Positions 38,597-47,445 are shown, counted from the stretch's first letter. The stretch: DNA of 64,000 nucleotides from Vibrio fortis (GCF_024347475.1 NZ_AP025487.1:1798001-1862000); one strand, 5' to 3'. The notes: generated by a model not told the origin, from the sequence alone. Program-made: numbers and translations.

Positions 38597-39706
38597 CTAA
38601 ATCTGTATCGAACACACGCTGTTTTTGCCCGCATTTTTCGCTAAATAAACAGATTCATCGGCGGCTTTGATCAACTCATTCATTGTTTCGAACTCTGAGG
38701 TTATTTCTGCCACACCGACACTAATACTGCCTATCCAAACTTGAGCACCGGTTTCAACCTTTAATTCAGACACTTTCTGCCGTGCTGTTTCCGCGATGTA
38801 CATTCCCCCTTTCAGGTCGGTATCAGGGCAAATAACCAAGAACTCATCGCCCCCTAACCGGCACACAATATCATCGTTGCGGAATGTGTTTTTCAGTTCA
38901 CGAGAGAGGGTTTTTAGCACCAAGTCGCCGGCATCATGGCCGCTGGTATCGTTAATGCTTTTGAAGTGATCCGCATCGATCATAATGCAAACCAAAGGCA
39001 GGCCAAACTCTTGGGATTCTTGCCAATGCACTGCGAGCTGTTTAAACGCACAGCGACGATTAGGTAGTTTAGTAAGCGAGTCTGTTAACGACAGCTCTTC
39101 AAGTTTCTTATTTGCTCGTTTTAATTCAGCAGTGCGCTCCTCGACTTTATCTTCAAGCAACTGATTGAAACGTAACAACTGTTTATTGCGCTCAGAAACC
39201 TGCTCAAACAGGCCTTTAAGTGCAGCTAATAAGGGAATGGTCGAAGAGTCTTGCTGCTTTTCTTCTGCTTCAAAGGCTTGCAGAGGTGTTGCGCCCTCTT
39301 CTATCGCCGCCATTTGTCGCGCCATGTTTTGGTCGATGCCAAGGATATGATAGGCAAGCCAATGGATCAGAAAATCAAGTAGCTGCTCTGCTGACGACTG
39401 ATCCTCTTCTAAGATGAAAGCTTGCATGCTGTAGATGTCTTGCATAAAGACACGATGTACTTTGATGTGCTCTTCTATGTGTTGTTCATGCAATCCACAC
39501 TCTCTCATCAAACACTCTTCTTCCTTAAAATGGAATTCGGCATAGCGTGTAAGATCGAGCAAAGCGACGTTAATATCACCGATAGAAATCGTATTCTCGG
39601 ATAACAGGTTGCCGTAGTGGTTGATAAAGCCAACAAGGTATTGATGCTGTTCGTCTACGACATCAATACCTGTTTCAAAATTTTTATCCCAATTAAATGA
39701 ATTCAT
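38597..39706 (-). CDS. Bacteriohemerythrin-GGDEF diguanylate cyclase (Bhr-DGC type)
   Basis: 369 residues: an N-terminal hemerythrin domain (about 5-135; its first DEQHQYLVG, then HFKEEECLM and HIEEHIKVH carry the His/Glu iron ligands), a coiled linker (about 165-210) and a GGDEF domain with RNDD inhibitory site and intact GGDEF. V. cholerae VC1216, next to pheST as I recall, is a Bhr-DGC whose di-iron redox state and O2 control c-di-GMP synthesis; domain order and neighbourhood match. Start at 39706 because AAGGGA precedes it; the frame runs on to 39748. Confidence 0.9.
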   Translation of the reverse strand: MNSFNWDKNFETGIDVVDEQHQYLVGFINHYGNLLSENTISIGDINVALLDLTRYAEFHFKEEECLMRECGLHEQHIEEHIKVHRVFMQDIYSMQAFILEEDQSSAEQLLDFLIHWLAYHILGIDQNMARQMAAIEEGATPLQAFEAEEKQQDSSTIPLLAALKGLFEQVSERNKQLLRFNQLLEDKVEERTAELKRANKKLEELSLTDSLTKLPNRRCAFKQLAVHWQESQEFGLPLVCIMIDADHFKSINDTSGHDAGDLVLKTLSRELKNTFRNDDIVCRLGGDEFLVICPDTDLKGGMYIAETARQKVSELKVETGAQVWIGSISVGVAEITSEFETMNELIKAADESVYLAKNAGKNSVCSIQI

Positions 39707-39908
39707 AAATCCCTTAGGGCCAATGCTGCCAGCATAAATCATATGCATATCCGGCCATTATAGGTGGTCAATAAACATAACCACCTTACCTTCAGGGCTA
39801 TTCGTTTTCTCGCCAATTTTATAAAAAGACGACCTTGATCGTTATAAAGACAAGTCCTTATTCGATTAGAGGTGTTTTGTTCAACAACAACGCCTCAATT
39901 AACCAACA

Positions 39909-41105
39909 TTAGAAGTAATACTCCAACGCCAGTTCAACAAAGTCGTCCTTTCTTGCAAAGAAGAGTAAGTCTTCCGGTGTTTCGTTCTCGAACAGCCAGC
40001 CGTTCAATCGCCATTTGAAATGGTTGTTGATTCGAGCTGACGCTTCTAAACGCGCACTGTAAACATCACTGTTGTCTAAGTCTTGCGTCATGCCAACGAG
40101 AACTTCGGTGCCGTCTTCATCGTTAAGCGCAAATCGCGTTCCGACAAACACATCGTTTTGGCCCACGTTTTGCGCGTTGTTGCCGCGGCTGTCATACAGA
40201 TACTCTGCAAGAAAGCCGATGTCCCAATACGAATCTAACGCCCCAACCCAGGTGTATTCAAAGCCTGTAACTAACCCGGTGTGGTTATCGAAGCTGTCTC
40301 GATAGACGCTTTCAAGCTTGAGTAGCCAGTCACCGACAATGCCTTGAACGTCTAACCCGACATGCTGCATTTGCGCGTAGTAAGGCTTGAGCTTATTCCC
40401 TTCAAATCGAAAGTATGGATCGCGATTTGTGCCCGCCAAGTAGCTCAAACCGACGTCCCAATCTCCATACATTTGGCTATAGCGCAGCGCGACATCGACA
40501 TGCTTTTCTTCTCTCGAAGATTCATACAGCGCATCATCAGAAACTGGGATGGTTGGTCGTAATCTTCCATCTTCGCCCGCAAAAGTTCGCTCTCTGAAAT
40601 ACGGCAGCAACATCGCATCTACGGTGCCCCACTCTTTAACCGACGTAAAGTGCACCATAGGTTGGCCAAGCTTGGCTTCCCCATCCACCGATTCAATCGC
40701 ATCGGTCTGGTTCACCACATCCACCAAGTGCACCGATTCGGTCACGCCCCAGAACACTTTGCCGACGCCGGCACGCAGTTCGTAGTCGTCCCAATATGTA
40801 AGATACAACGCCTCACGAATGTCACCGTGGGTTCGCTCATCGTCTTGGCTATCTATGCGATAAAACGGGGTAAAGGTGAAGCTGCCATTGCCGTCTTGCT
40901 GCTCCCAATAGAGTTCAGGTTGCAGCACCAGCGAGGTTTGATCTTTGCTCTGCCCTTGTAGGCCATCACTGAAGAACTGACGATGCTCCAGATTAACTTG
41001 TCCGGCTAGCTCAACCGAATGACACATCGCAGAGACACTCATTAAACCGAGTGTCGAGGCAATAGTTAGCGCCAACTGCGAGCCGAGTAACACATTCCTT
41101 TTCAT
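39909..41105 (-). CDS. Outer-membrane beta-barrel protein of the RND/LolA-like operon
   Basis: 398 residues with a signal peptide and a strongly alternating, aromatic-rich sequence ending in a terminal Phe (LALEYYF), the hallmark of outer-membrane barrels. It resembles the DUF1302 group seen next to RND exporters and LolA-like proteins. Third gene of the operon, nine bases after the LolA-like stop. It probably gives the outer-membrane end or receiving partner of the system. Cargo unknown. Confidence 0.75.
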   Translation of the reverse strand: MKRNVLLGSQLALTIASTLGLMSVSAMCHSVELAGQVNLEHRQFFSDGLQGQSKDQTSLVLQPELYWEQQDGNGSFTFTPFYRIDSQDDERTHGDIREALYLTYWDDYELRAGVGKVFWGVTESVHLVDVVNQTDAIESVDGEAKLGQPMVHFTSVKEWGTVDAMLLPYFRERTFAGEDGRLRPTIPVSDDALYESSREEKHVDVALRYSQMYGDWDVGLSYLAGTNRDPYFRFEGNKLKPYYAQMQHVGLDVQGIVGDWLLKLESVYRDSFDNHTGLVTGFEYTWVGALDSYWDIGFLAEYLYDSRGNNAQNVGQNDVFVGTRFALNDEDGTEVLVGMTQDLDNSDVYSARLEASARINNHFKWRLNGWLFENETPEDLLFFARKDDFVELALEYYF

Positions 41106-41114
41106 ATCAATGCC

Positions 41115-41981
41115 CTACTTCGCTCGCTTAAGGGTGTTCTTTTGGAAATCGCGATCTTCAAGTCCGTTTTGGAACACCAAATCTGTTGTGGTTAGCACGG
41201 TGCTTTTACCCGTTTGGTGGTTCTGCATCGCCATAGTGTGAGCACGCCAATATTGGTTTAGGTACTGTTTGTAATCTTGGAACGATAGAGTTTTCAACAA
41301 TGCACCTTTGCGGTCGTAGAATTCTACTTTGATTGGGCGGTAGTGCTGTTGGTCTAGCCACACTTTCTGCTTGGTATAACCGGAGTTTTTGTCAGTTGGC
41401 ACTTGCTCCAGTACAAAGGTATCTAACCCATCAAGTTTGGCGTCTTCCACATAGTTAAAGGTGTACTTTTCTAGCTCAAACGAACTCAAATCTTCATACG
41501 CAAATTCACTGCCCATGAACGGGCCCGACTTGTTACGTGAAGAGATACGTTTTACACGTTTTAGAGCCGGTAGATACAACCATTGGTCGTCTGGCTTAGT
41601 GATGTGCGAATGGTTAAGGAAAGCTGTGCCTTTTACATCGCGAGGTTGGTCAAAGATGGTTAAGCCTTTGTCGCCATCGTTATCCACCTCTAAAGATTTA
41701 AGACGCATTAAGCGGGTACTGCTCTCTCCTTGTTTATTTTTAAGCAGCATCTCCATAGTCGCGATCGAATCGCCCCAGCCAGTGTCTAGGCTTTTGCGTT
41801 TCTCCGCAATTTCTAGCCCTTTTGCTGGGTCAGCCAGCGCAGGTAAAGCCGTGAATGAGCCTATGGTTAGCGCACCCATTGTTATCATTGACGTTATTAG
41901 TGTTTTCTTTGCTTTTGTTTTGTTAACCGTTGTTTTGTTAGCCATTGTTCTGTTACTAATTAAGTGATTAAAGCTTTTCAT
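41115..41981 (-). CDS. LolA-like periplasmic protein (outer-membrane lipoprotein-sorting family, COG2834 type)
   Basis: 288 residues. After a long Lys/Thr/Asn-rich n-region and hydrophobic signal (cleavage about ALA-DP) comes a LolA/LolB-like half-barrel with GWGDSIATMEMLLKNKQGES, WLYLPALKRVKRISSRNKSG and FMGSEFAYEDL. Such proteins bind lipid or lipid-modified cargo. Start at 41981 because AAGGAG lies upstream; the frame runs to 42020. It lies between the RND exporter and the barrel gene, and should carry cargo across the periplasm. Confidence 0.8.
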   Translation of the reverse strand: MKSFNHLISNRTMANKTTVNKTKAKKTLITSMITMGALTIGSFTALPALADPAKGLEIAEKRKSLDTGWGDSIATMEMLLKNKQGESSTRLMRLKSLEVDNDGDKGLTIFDQPRDVKGTAFLNHSHITKPDDQWLYLPALKRVKRISSRNKSGPFMGSEFAYEDLSSFELEKYTFNYVEDAKLDGLDTFVLEQVPTDKNSGYTKQKVWLDQQHYRPIKVEFYDRKGALLKTLSFQDYKQYLNQYWRAHTMAMQNHQTGKSTVLTTTDLVFQNGLEDRDFQKNTLKRAK

Positions 41982-42024
41982 AATGTTCTCCTTGGTCAGC
42001 CCGCATCTGCAGACTGACATTTCC

Positions 42025-44418
42025 TTATTTGGTCGAAGTGGATAACTCAGCAGTTGGGTTAGGCTGTGTTTCAGCGGTGTGCTTTTTTGCGTCGCTCACG
42101 TAGTAGTTTTCTTTGTCGAAAATCATCAGCAAAATTGGTAGCAAGATGAAATCCACAACCAGTGCGATGAAGATAACAATGGCGCTCAATAAGCCCATGT
42201 CGGCGTTTAGCCTGAAGCCAGAAAGAGCGAGTACACTAAAGCCAGCAACAAGCACTACTGTGGTTATCCACAATGCGCGGCCAACGGTGTGGAAGGCGTA
42301 ACGTACTGCTTGTTCAGCCGACTGACCTTCTTTGCGTGCGCGCTGGTATTTACTTAGGAAGTGAACCGCATCATCCACCACGATCCCCAAGGTAAGCGTG
42401 ACAACGACTGATAAACCAAGGTTGATTTCGCCAGAGATAAGCGCCCATAAACCAAAGCCAATGATCGCTGGTGCAATGTTTGGGACTAGGCTAATCACCC
42501 CTAAGCGAACCGAACGCAGAGCAAAGATCATCAACGCAGAGATAAGCACGAGCGTGATTGGCAAAGTAGAGAGCATGCTCGCCATGTTGGTTTCACCGAT
42601 ATGGGCAAACATCAGTGATGGACTAGACGCGACTACTTCATATTGAGGTGCATTCGCTGCGAACCATGTGTAGATACGTTCTTCAAGCTCGACTAGCTCC
42701 ACGCTGCCGAGGTTATCGACGGTGAGTACCATTTTGATCGAAGACTTATCAACATTGATTTGGTTGTTTAGGTCTAACCCATAAGGCAGAGACATCTCGT
42801 AAAGAAGCAGGTATTGCGCCGCAAGTTCACGGTCGAGTGGCAATTGGTAATAGCTAGGGTCATCACCGTGCATGTTCTTGTTCAAACGCTTATAAACGTC
42901 TGAGAGTGTCGCGACATGATCGGTTTCTGGTTGAACGCGTAGCCATTCACTGAAGTCACCAATCGCTTGCAAGAACACAGGATCAGCAATGCCTTGAGAC
43001 TCATTGGTTTTTATCGCGATACTCAGGTTGGTCATGCCGCTGATGGTCTGCTCCATAAAGTCGGCGGCTTGGCGAAACTCATTCGAGGTATCGAAGTATT
43101 TCACTGATTCATCGTTGACTTTATTAAGTGGTATCAACGCCGCAGCAATCACTATTACTAGCGCAGAAGCAGGCAACAAGGCTTTGCGATTATTCACAAC
43201 GAAATCGCCTAACTTGTCCATGAAGGTCACTTTGTCTGACTCATTGGTGGTTGGCGCAAGGCGCTTCACTGGTAACAGGTTAAGTAGCGCAGGCAACAGA
43301 GAGACTGACAGCAAGCATGCGATCATTACACCCAGTGCAGATAAGTTACCGAAGTCACGCAGCACTGGAGAGTCCGACATATTCATCATCAAGAAACCAA
43401 TCGCAGTGGTCACAGAGGTGATTAAAATCGGAATGAAGTTAAGCTTGATGCTGTATTGAATTGCCTCTGCTTTGGTCATTCCACGCTGCATCGCTTGGCG
43501 CATGGTCACAATCACGTGCACACAGTCTGCCACCGCTAGGGTTAGCACCAGTGTTGGAACATTCACGGTTGCGGTACTTAGGAACATGCCTGCCCAGCCA
43601 GACAAACCCATGGTCGCGAGGATGGAAGAGATGATCACCACAAGTGTCGCGACAACGCTAAAGAACGAGCGCAGCATAAAGGTGAGGAACACCAACACCA
43701 CTAGCAGCATTAACGGCACCAATGTCGAGCTGTCCTCTTGAGCGGAAGTCATAAAGGCGTTGTTCATGGCAATGATGCCCGCTTTATGGAATTCAACATT
43801 CGGATACTGATCTTGGTATTTACCTATCATGGCGTTGATGGCTGCGATCACTTCTTGAACTTCGGCCGTCTTATCCACTTCTGGCAGTTGCACGGTCACA
43901 TTCACAATCGTCACATCGCCAGACGCCGACACTAAGGCATTCTTGAGCAGTGGTTCATTTAGAGCGATCTGTTTTACTTTGGCGATTCGTTCCGGCGTAT
44001 GCTCATACTCTTCATACAAGAGATCTTCTACTAAGAGGTCATCTTCGAACGCTTCGGTATGCTGGTAGTTAGCGATGGAGTCAACACGGCTAGAATACGG
44101 GATCTGCCATGAATCGACGGTGAGGTTTTGAACCAGAGTCAGAGTCTCTGGAGTGAATACATTGCCATCGTCTGGGGCGATCACAATGGAAAGGTTGTCT
44201 GTTTTAGCGAAGGTGGTTTGAATCTCGTCAAACGCCATCAACTGTTTGTTGGTCCCTTCGAAAAAGATGTTGTAGTCACCTCTGAAATAGAGATTCTTGG
44301 CGCCGAACGTAGCAACGGCGATCACCGCTAACACGACAAACAGCGTTATAAACGAGCGTTGGGTGGGTAAGGTATACCAAGCACTCTGTGTTTTTGATGG
44401 TTGGTTTTGGGGTTCCAT
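42025..44418 (-). CDS. RND/MMPL-superfamily exporter
   Basis: 797 residues, 12 predicted membrane helices in two repeats (1+5+1+5), each with a large periplasmic loop, and the sterol-sensing-like RND cores VADCVHVIVTMRQAMQRG and VDDAVHFLSKYQRARKEG. It belongs to the COG1033/HpnN-like group that exports lipids rather than drugs, and lacks a separate membrane-fusion partner. Start at 44418 because GGAGG lies five bases upstream; an in-frame ATG at 44430 has none. A palindromic operator overlaps the leader at 44434-44446. First gene of the operon after tetR. Confidence 0.87.
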   Translation of the reverse strand: MEPQNQPSKTQSAWYTLPTQRSFITLFVVLAVIAVATFGAKNLYFRGDYNIFFEGTNKQLMAFDEIQTTFAKTDNLSIVIAPDDGNVFTPETLTLVQNLTVDSWQIPYSSRVDSIANYQHTEAFEDDLLVEDLLYEEYEHTPERIAKVKQIALNEPLLKNALVSASGDVTIVNVTVQLPEVDKTAEVQEVIAAINAMIGKYQDQYPNVEFHKAGIIAMNNAFMTSAQEDSSTLVPLMLLVVLVFLTFMLRSFFSVVATLVVIISSILATMGLSGWAGMFLSTATVNVPTLVLTLAVADCVHVIVTMRQAMQRGMTKAEAIQYSIKLNFIPILITSVTTAIGFLMMNMSDSPVLRDFGNLSALGVMIACLLSVSLLPALLNLLPVKRLAPTTNESDKVTFMDKLGDFVVNNRKALLPASALVIVIAAALIPLNKVNDESVKYFDTSNEFRQAADFMEQTISGMTNLSIAIKTNESQGIADPVFLQAIGDFSEWLRVQPETDHVATLSDVYKRLNKNMHGDDPSYYQLPLDRELAAQYLLLYEMSLPYGLDLNNQINVDKSSIKMVLTVDNLGSVELVELEERIYTWFAANAPQYEVVASSPSLMFAHIGETNMASMLSTLPITLVLISALMIFALRSVRLGVISLVPNIAPAIIGFGLWALISGEINLGLSVVVTLTLGIVVDDAVHFLSKYQRARKEGQSAEQAVRYAFHTVGRALWITTVVLVAGFSVLALSGFRLNADMGLLSAIVIFIALVVDFILLPILLMIFDKENYYVSDAKKHTAETQPNPTAELSTSTK

Positions 44419-44433
44419 CACAGCCTCCATATG

Positions 44434-44446
44434 TGACGATTCGTCA
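44434..44446. promoter_or_regulatory. TetR operator copy 1 (TGACGATTCGTCA)
   Basis: Thirteen-base palindrome, identical to copy 2, 16 bases upstream of the RND start codon. Occupancy here would block the ribosome site region or the promoter of the export operon. Confidence 0.75.
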
Positions 44447-44544
44447 TAAATGTATATTTAAAAACCAGCAATTCGCTGGCAAACATACAAAATGAGGTCA
44501 AAATCAGGAACTGATTCGATATAACCTAAATCAGCCTCTATTTT

Positions 44545-44557
44545 TGACGATTCGTCA
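44545..44557. promoter_or_regulatory. TetR operator copy 2 (TGACGATTCGTCA)
   Basis: Exact second copy, between the tetR stop and the RND gene, 111 bases from copy 1. The two bracket the probable promoter of the RND operon. Confidence 0.78.
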
Positions 44558-44606
44558 CTAATGGCGCTAAAATAACCCATCGGCTTAGGCCATGGGCTAT
44601 TAAAAC

Positions 44607-45335
44607 TTAACGACCAACAGATTCTAAATAAGCAACTTCTTCACTGAACAGCTCTTGCTCTACTCGGCGCCAGGTCTTTTTATAATCCCATTCCGAAGAG
44701 AGCGGCTTCCAGTTCAAGCCATCTAAAAGCATATTGGCGTTATGTAACACTGAATATGGGTCTTGGATTCGTTTAATACAGTGGCTGTTAGATGCATTTT
44801 GGTTCAAGGCGTTTGAGCCAAAAGCGATCGACCAGTTAGCAAAGACAATAGCGTCAGAACCAATTCCAGAAGAGAACTTCAGATCCCCAGCTTCAACAGC
44901 ACGATTTACCAAATCATCGGCATGCTGAATTACCATCTCTTCAAGTTGATTAAGCTCTTGCACTCTTGTTGGCGAGGCCTTTTCTAGTATCCAAGGGCTC
45001 TTCGCCATAATTGCACACGTTGATAATACAGGTTCCATGCGAGCATAGATTCGGTATGCAACGTGCAGTGCCATTACTTTTTCACGGCTTGTGCCTTCAA
45101 ACTCTCCAGAGCGCGCAAACAACATCGCCTCTGTTTTAAGTGAATGAATACACAGGGCTAAAACAACGTCTTCTTTGCTGCAAAAATGATTGTATATCGT
45201 CCCTTTCGAGTAAGAGCTTGCTGCGGTTAACTTGTCCATAGTTAAGTTACCAAAACCCTGCTCTCGAACGATATCTCTTGCCAACAACATCAGCTCTACC
45301 TCGCGTTCTGCGATCGCTTGTTGTTTTTTAGTCAT
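44607..45335 (-). CDS. TetR-family regulator of the RND/LolA-like/barrel operon
   Basis: 242 residues: N-terminal TetR helix-turn-helix (LTMDKLTAASSYSKGTIYNHFCSKEDVVLAL) and a helical ligand domain. It is encoded directly upstream of the RND operon on the same strand. Copies of TGACGANTCGTCA stand on both sides of the gene, so it most likely represses the exporter operon and itself. The start is unsure: the frame is open to 45395, with ATGs at 45356 and 45335; I take the last because it fits the usual domain boundary. The ligand is probably a hydrophobic or fatty compound if it matches the exporter cargo. Confidence 0.88.
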   Translation of the reverse strand: MTKKQQAIAEREVELMLLARDIVREQGFGNLTMDKLTAASSYSKGTIYNHFCSKEDVVLALCIHSLKTEAMLFARSGEFEGTSREKVMALHVAYRIYARMEPVLSTCAIMAKSPWILEKASPTRVQELNQLEEMVIQHADDLVNRAVEAGDLKFSSGIGSDAIVFANWSIAFGSNALNQNASNSHCIKRIQDPYSVLHNANMLLDGLNWKPLSSEWDYKKTWRRVEQELFSEEVAYLESVGR

Positions 45336-45547
45336 GCCAGAGACGCACCCTAGCATTCCTTTTATTTCATCTTTGCAACCTAAGCCAAACTTCATGTTTA
45401 GTCCGTACCTTAACTCAGCTTATAAAACTCGGTCTGTACAACCCGTCTGCATATAAGCATGGTCTGTTTTAAACCTTGTTTGTATTAAACAATACTCCTA
45501 CTCAATATAATAACATGAATCCCATAATCATGTACGCTGACATTTTG

Positions 45548-45577
45548 TGACGCTTCGTCATTTTTGACTTATCGTCA
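45548..45577. promoter_or_regulatory. TetR operator pair upstream of tetR (copies 3 and 4)
   Basis: TGACGCTTCGTCA (45548-45560) and TGACTTATCGTCA (45565-45577), centres 17 bases apart. They match the two exact copies downstream of tetR at nearly all half-site positions and sit in the divergent region between tetR and the dnaT-like gene. Autoregulation is likely; an effect on the dnaT-like gene is possible. The rest of the gap 45396-45874 shows only promoter-like AT-rich DNA. Confidence 0.72.
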
Positions 45578-45874
45578 TAATAGCTCAATCATTGATCAAA
45601 TCAAGTCTCATTTATAAATTTATTCGACCAATGAATCATTTCTTCGATTTATTCAACCACGCTCATACAATTTCAATACCTGATATGACGAACTGTTCAC
45701 TCTTAGTTCTTTAGGAGACTGAAACCCGTCGTTTTGAAAGTGAGGCAGTACTTTCAGTGCTCAGCAATGCTTAATATTTGTTTAGCTGACATTGATTTAG
45801 GTGAAGTTGCTATAAATTCCGGTGTGGGTGGCTTACAATGGGAACATGAGTTGTACTTTATCAAGAGCATCATT

Positions 45875-46648
45875 TTGAGCGCCAAATTTACCTATCTTAC
45901 TTGGAAAATTAATACCAGCAGCCCAGCTGAAAAGTTGGTGATGCTTTTACTCGCAGACAATGCCGATGATGAAGGCTACGCAACGATTGAACTTAACAAG
46001 GCTTCTACGCTGACTGCGCTATCTGTTTTTGGATTAGCAGACTGCTTAAAAGCCTTAGTCGACAATGGTTGGCTAAACAAAGTGAAAGTCGAGCACAGAG
46101 ACAACCAAGAGATTCACGTGTTTAAGATGCTGCTGGAACAAGAGCAACCTGCGCAACAGGTAAACTCCATTCCAGTTTATTCACCTGCACCTGCACCTGC
46201 ACCTGCACCTGCACCTGCACCTGCACCGAAATATCAGCCTGCTCCAGCGCCAATGCAAGTGATGTCGACCTCCCCTCGTCCACAAAGCCGTGGCGGTATG
46301 AATGGCAACACTATTTCAACTCACGATCTGGATGAAGAGAACATTCCATCGTGGGCAGAACGTGCGTTTAAGTTTTCCGGATTGTCCGGTGACCATAATC
46401 TAATATGGAAGAAGTTTGTCCTTTGGTACAAAGCCAAAGCCAATGAATTAATGCCAATATCTCGAATTGAATCTAAGTTGCAGTACTGGCTAGTTAACGA
46501 GAAGCAAAATGAAAGACAACAACCGAAAACCGCTCAATATTCAGGAACTTCAGGACAAACTCAAGGAAATGGGTATCGACAAAAGCTTAGCCCATCTGAG
46601 CGCTTCAGGCAGCAACTCATCCAGAAAGGCAAAAAGCCAACTTTCTGA
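45875..46648 (+). CDS. DnaT-like primosomal protein
   Basis: 257 residues from a TTG start at 45875 (reads SAKFTYLTWKINTSSPAEKL after the initiator). It has an N-terminal winged-helix-like domain (about 10-85), a Pro-Ala linker made of seven CCTGCA repeats, and a C-terminal domain (IPSWAERAFKFSGLSGD..FVLWYKAK..SKLQYWL) that resembles the ssDNA-binding DnaT domain. The frame is open to 45734 without a convincing start. It overlaps the next gene by 140 bases in another frame. DnaT-type proteins help load the replicative helicase during restart; here the partner is a lambda-P-like protein, not DnaC. Confidence 0.7.
   Translation: MSAKFTYLTWKINTSSPAEKLVMLLLADNADDEGYATIELNKASTLTALSVFGLADCLKALVDNGWLNKVKVEHRDNQEIHVFKMLLEQEQPAQQVNSIPVYSPAPAPAPAPAPAPAPKYQPAPAPMQVMSTSPRPQSRGGMNGNTISTHDLDEENIPSWAERAFKFSGLSGDHNLIWKKFVLWYKAKANELMPISRIESKLQYWLVNEKQNERQQPKTAQYSGTSGQTQGNGYRQKLSPSERFRQQLIQKGKKPTF
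46184..46225 (+). repeat. CCTGCA hexanucleotide tandem repeat (7 copies)
   Basis: Seven perfect copies in frame inside the dnaT-like gene, encoding (Pro-Ala)7. Slippage changes linker length in two-residue steps and never shifts the frame. Confidence 0.95.
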
Positions 46649-47327
46649 TCCTGAGCCTGCTGTTGTTCCAGAAGTTTTACCGGTCGCTGCTTCGCCATCG
46701 GTTCCTGTTGTTGAGTCAAATACAGGCTCAAATCAGCAAGTGCCCGTCGTTGACCAAGATCCGGCAGAACTAGAGCTGTCTGACTGGTGTATTCACGTAT
46801 TCGGTTCATTCTTGAGTGTGTATGAAACACAATGGGAATACCAATACGGTAGTGAGCCAAGCGGTAAGTTTATCGAGTTCGCTAATACCATCGACTCTGA
46901 CGGCTTAAACCGTGTACTGATGCACTGTCATGAACGTATTCAATTAGGTAACAGCTGGCCGCCACAAATGGGTGAGCTATGGATCCTAAAAGACTCACTG
47001 ACAGAAGAAGAGCTATTGGATAGCCGTATTCGTGTGCTTTCTCGCACTGCAATCAACCCAATTGAAAAGTGGCTGATTCAGAACAAGCTCTACGACTTGA
47101 AACGCACGGCTGAGAACAAACTTGATGCCTTATTCAAGAAGTACTACTTGGAAGCGAAAAGACTTGATGAAAAAGGCATGCTTCATACGGAACTGCCACA
47201 ACATTTGCTGGCCGCTAACTCGGTGAAGAATCTCAACGACTTGAAACGTGAAGAGTACGAAGAGAAGCACGGTAAGGCTCTGAACCCAAGAATCCAACAG
47301 ATTCTAGACAGTAAAAAGCCTCGCTAA
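46509..47327 (+). CDS. Lambda-P-like replication protein (putative helicase loader)
   Basis: 272 residues: a low-complexity N-terminal 75 residues, then a domain with WCIHVFGSFLSVYETQWEYQ, LNRVLMHCHERIQ and SWPPQMGELWILKD, which recalls phage lambda replication protein P and related DnaB helicase loaders. GAGAAG precedes the ATG by four bases. It starts inside the dnaT-like gene in the +1 frame, so the pair is coupled, much as dnaT-dnaC are in enterics. The match to P is by pattern only. Followed by a 19-bp degenerate tandem repeat and a strong terminator. Confidence 0.6.
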   Translation: MKDNNRKPLNIQELQDKLKEMGIDKSLAHLSASGSNSSRKAKSQLSDPEPAVVPEVLPVAASPSVPVVESNTGSNQQVPVVDQDPAELELSDWCIHVFGSFLSVYETQWEYQYGSEPSGKFIEFANTIDSDGLNRVLMHCHERIQLGNSWPPQMGELWILKDSLTEEELLDSRIRVLSRTAINPIEKWLIQNKLYDLKRTAENKLDALFKKYYLEAKRLDEKGMLHTELPQHLLAANSVKNLNDLKREEYEEKHGKALNPRIQQILDSKKPR

Positions 47328-47330
47328 TCT

Positions 47331-47425
47331 AGTTGGTCGCAATAGAGATAGTTAGTCGCAATGGAGATAGTTAGTTGTAATAGAGCTAGTTACTTACAAT
47401 GAACTAAGCCACTTACAATAGACTC
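47331..47425 (+). repeat. Degenerate 19-bp tandem repeat, about five units
   Basis: Units AGTTGGTCGCAATAGAGAT, AGTTAGTCGCAATGGAGAT and AGTTAGTTGTAATAGAGCT start at 47331, 47350 and 47369, followed by two weaker units. Identity falls from left to right. Non-coding, directly after the P-like gene stop. Confidence 0.75.
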
Positions 47426-47445
47426 GCTACTTAAAGCCTAAATAC

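Noticed and set aside
43004..43459. Plus-strand open frame of 151 codons opposite the RND exporter
   Set aside because: Opposite-strand shadow of RND membrane helices; no ribosome site or family.
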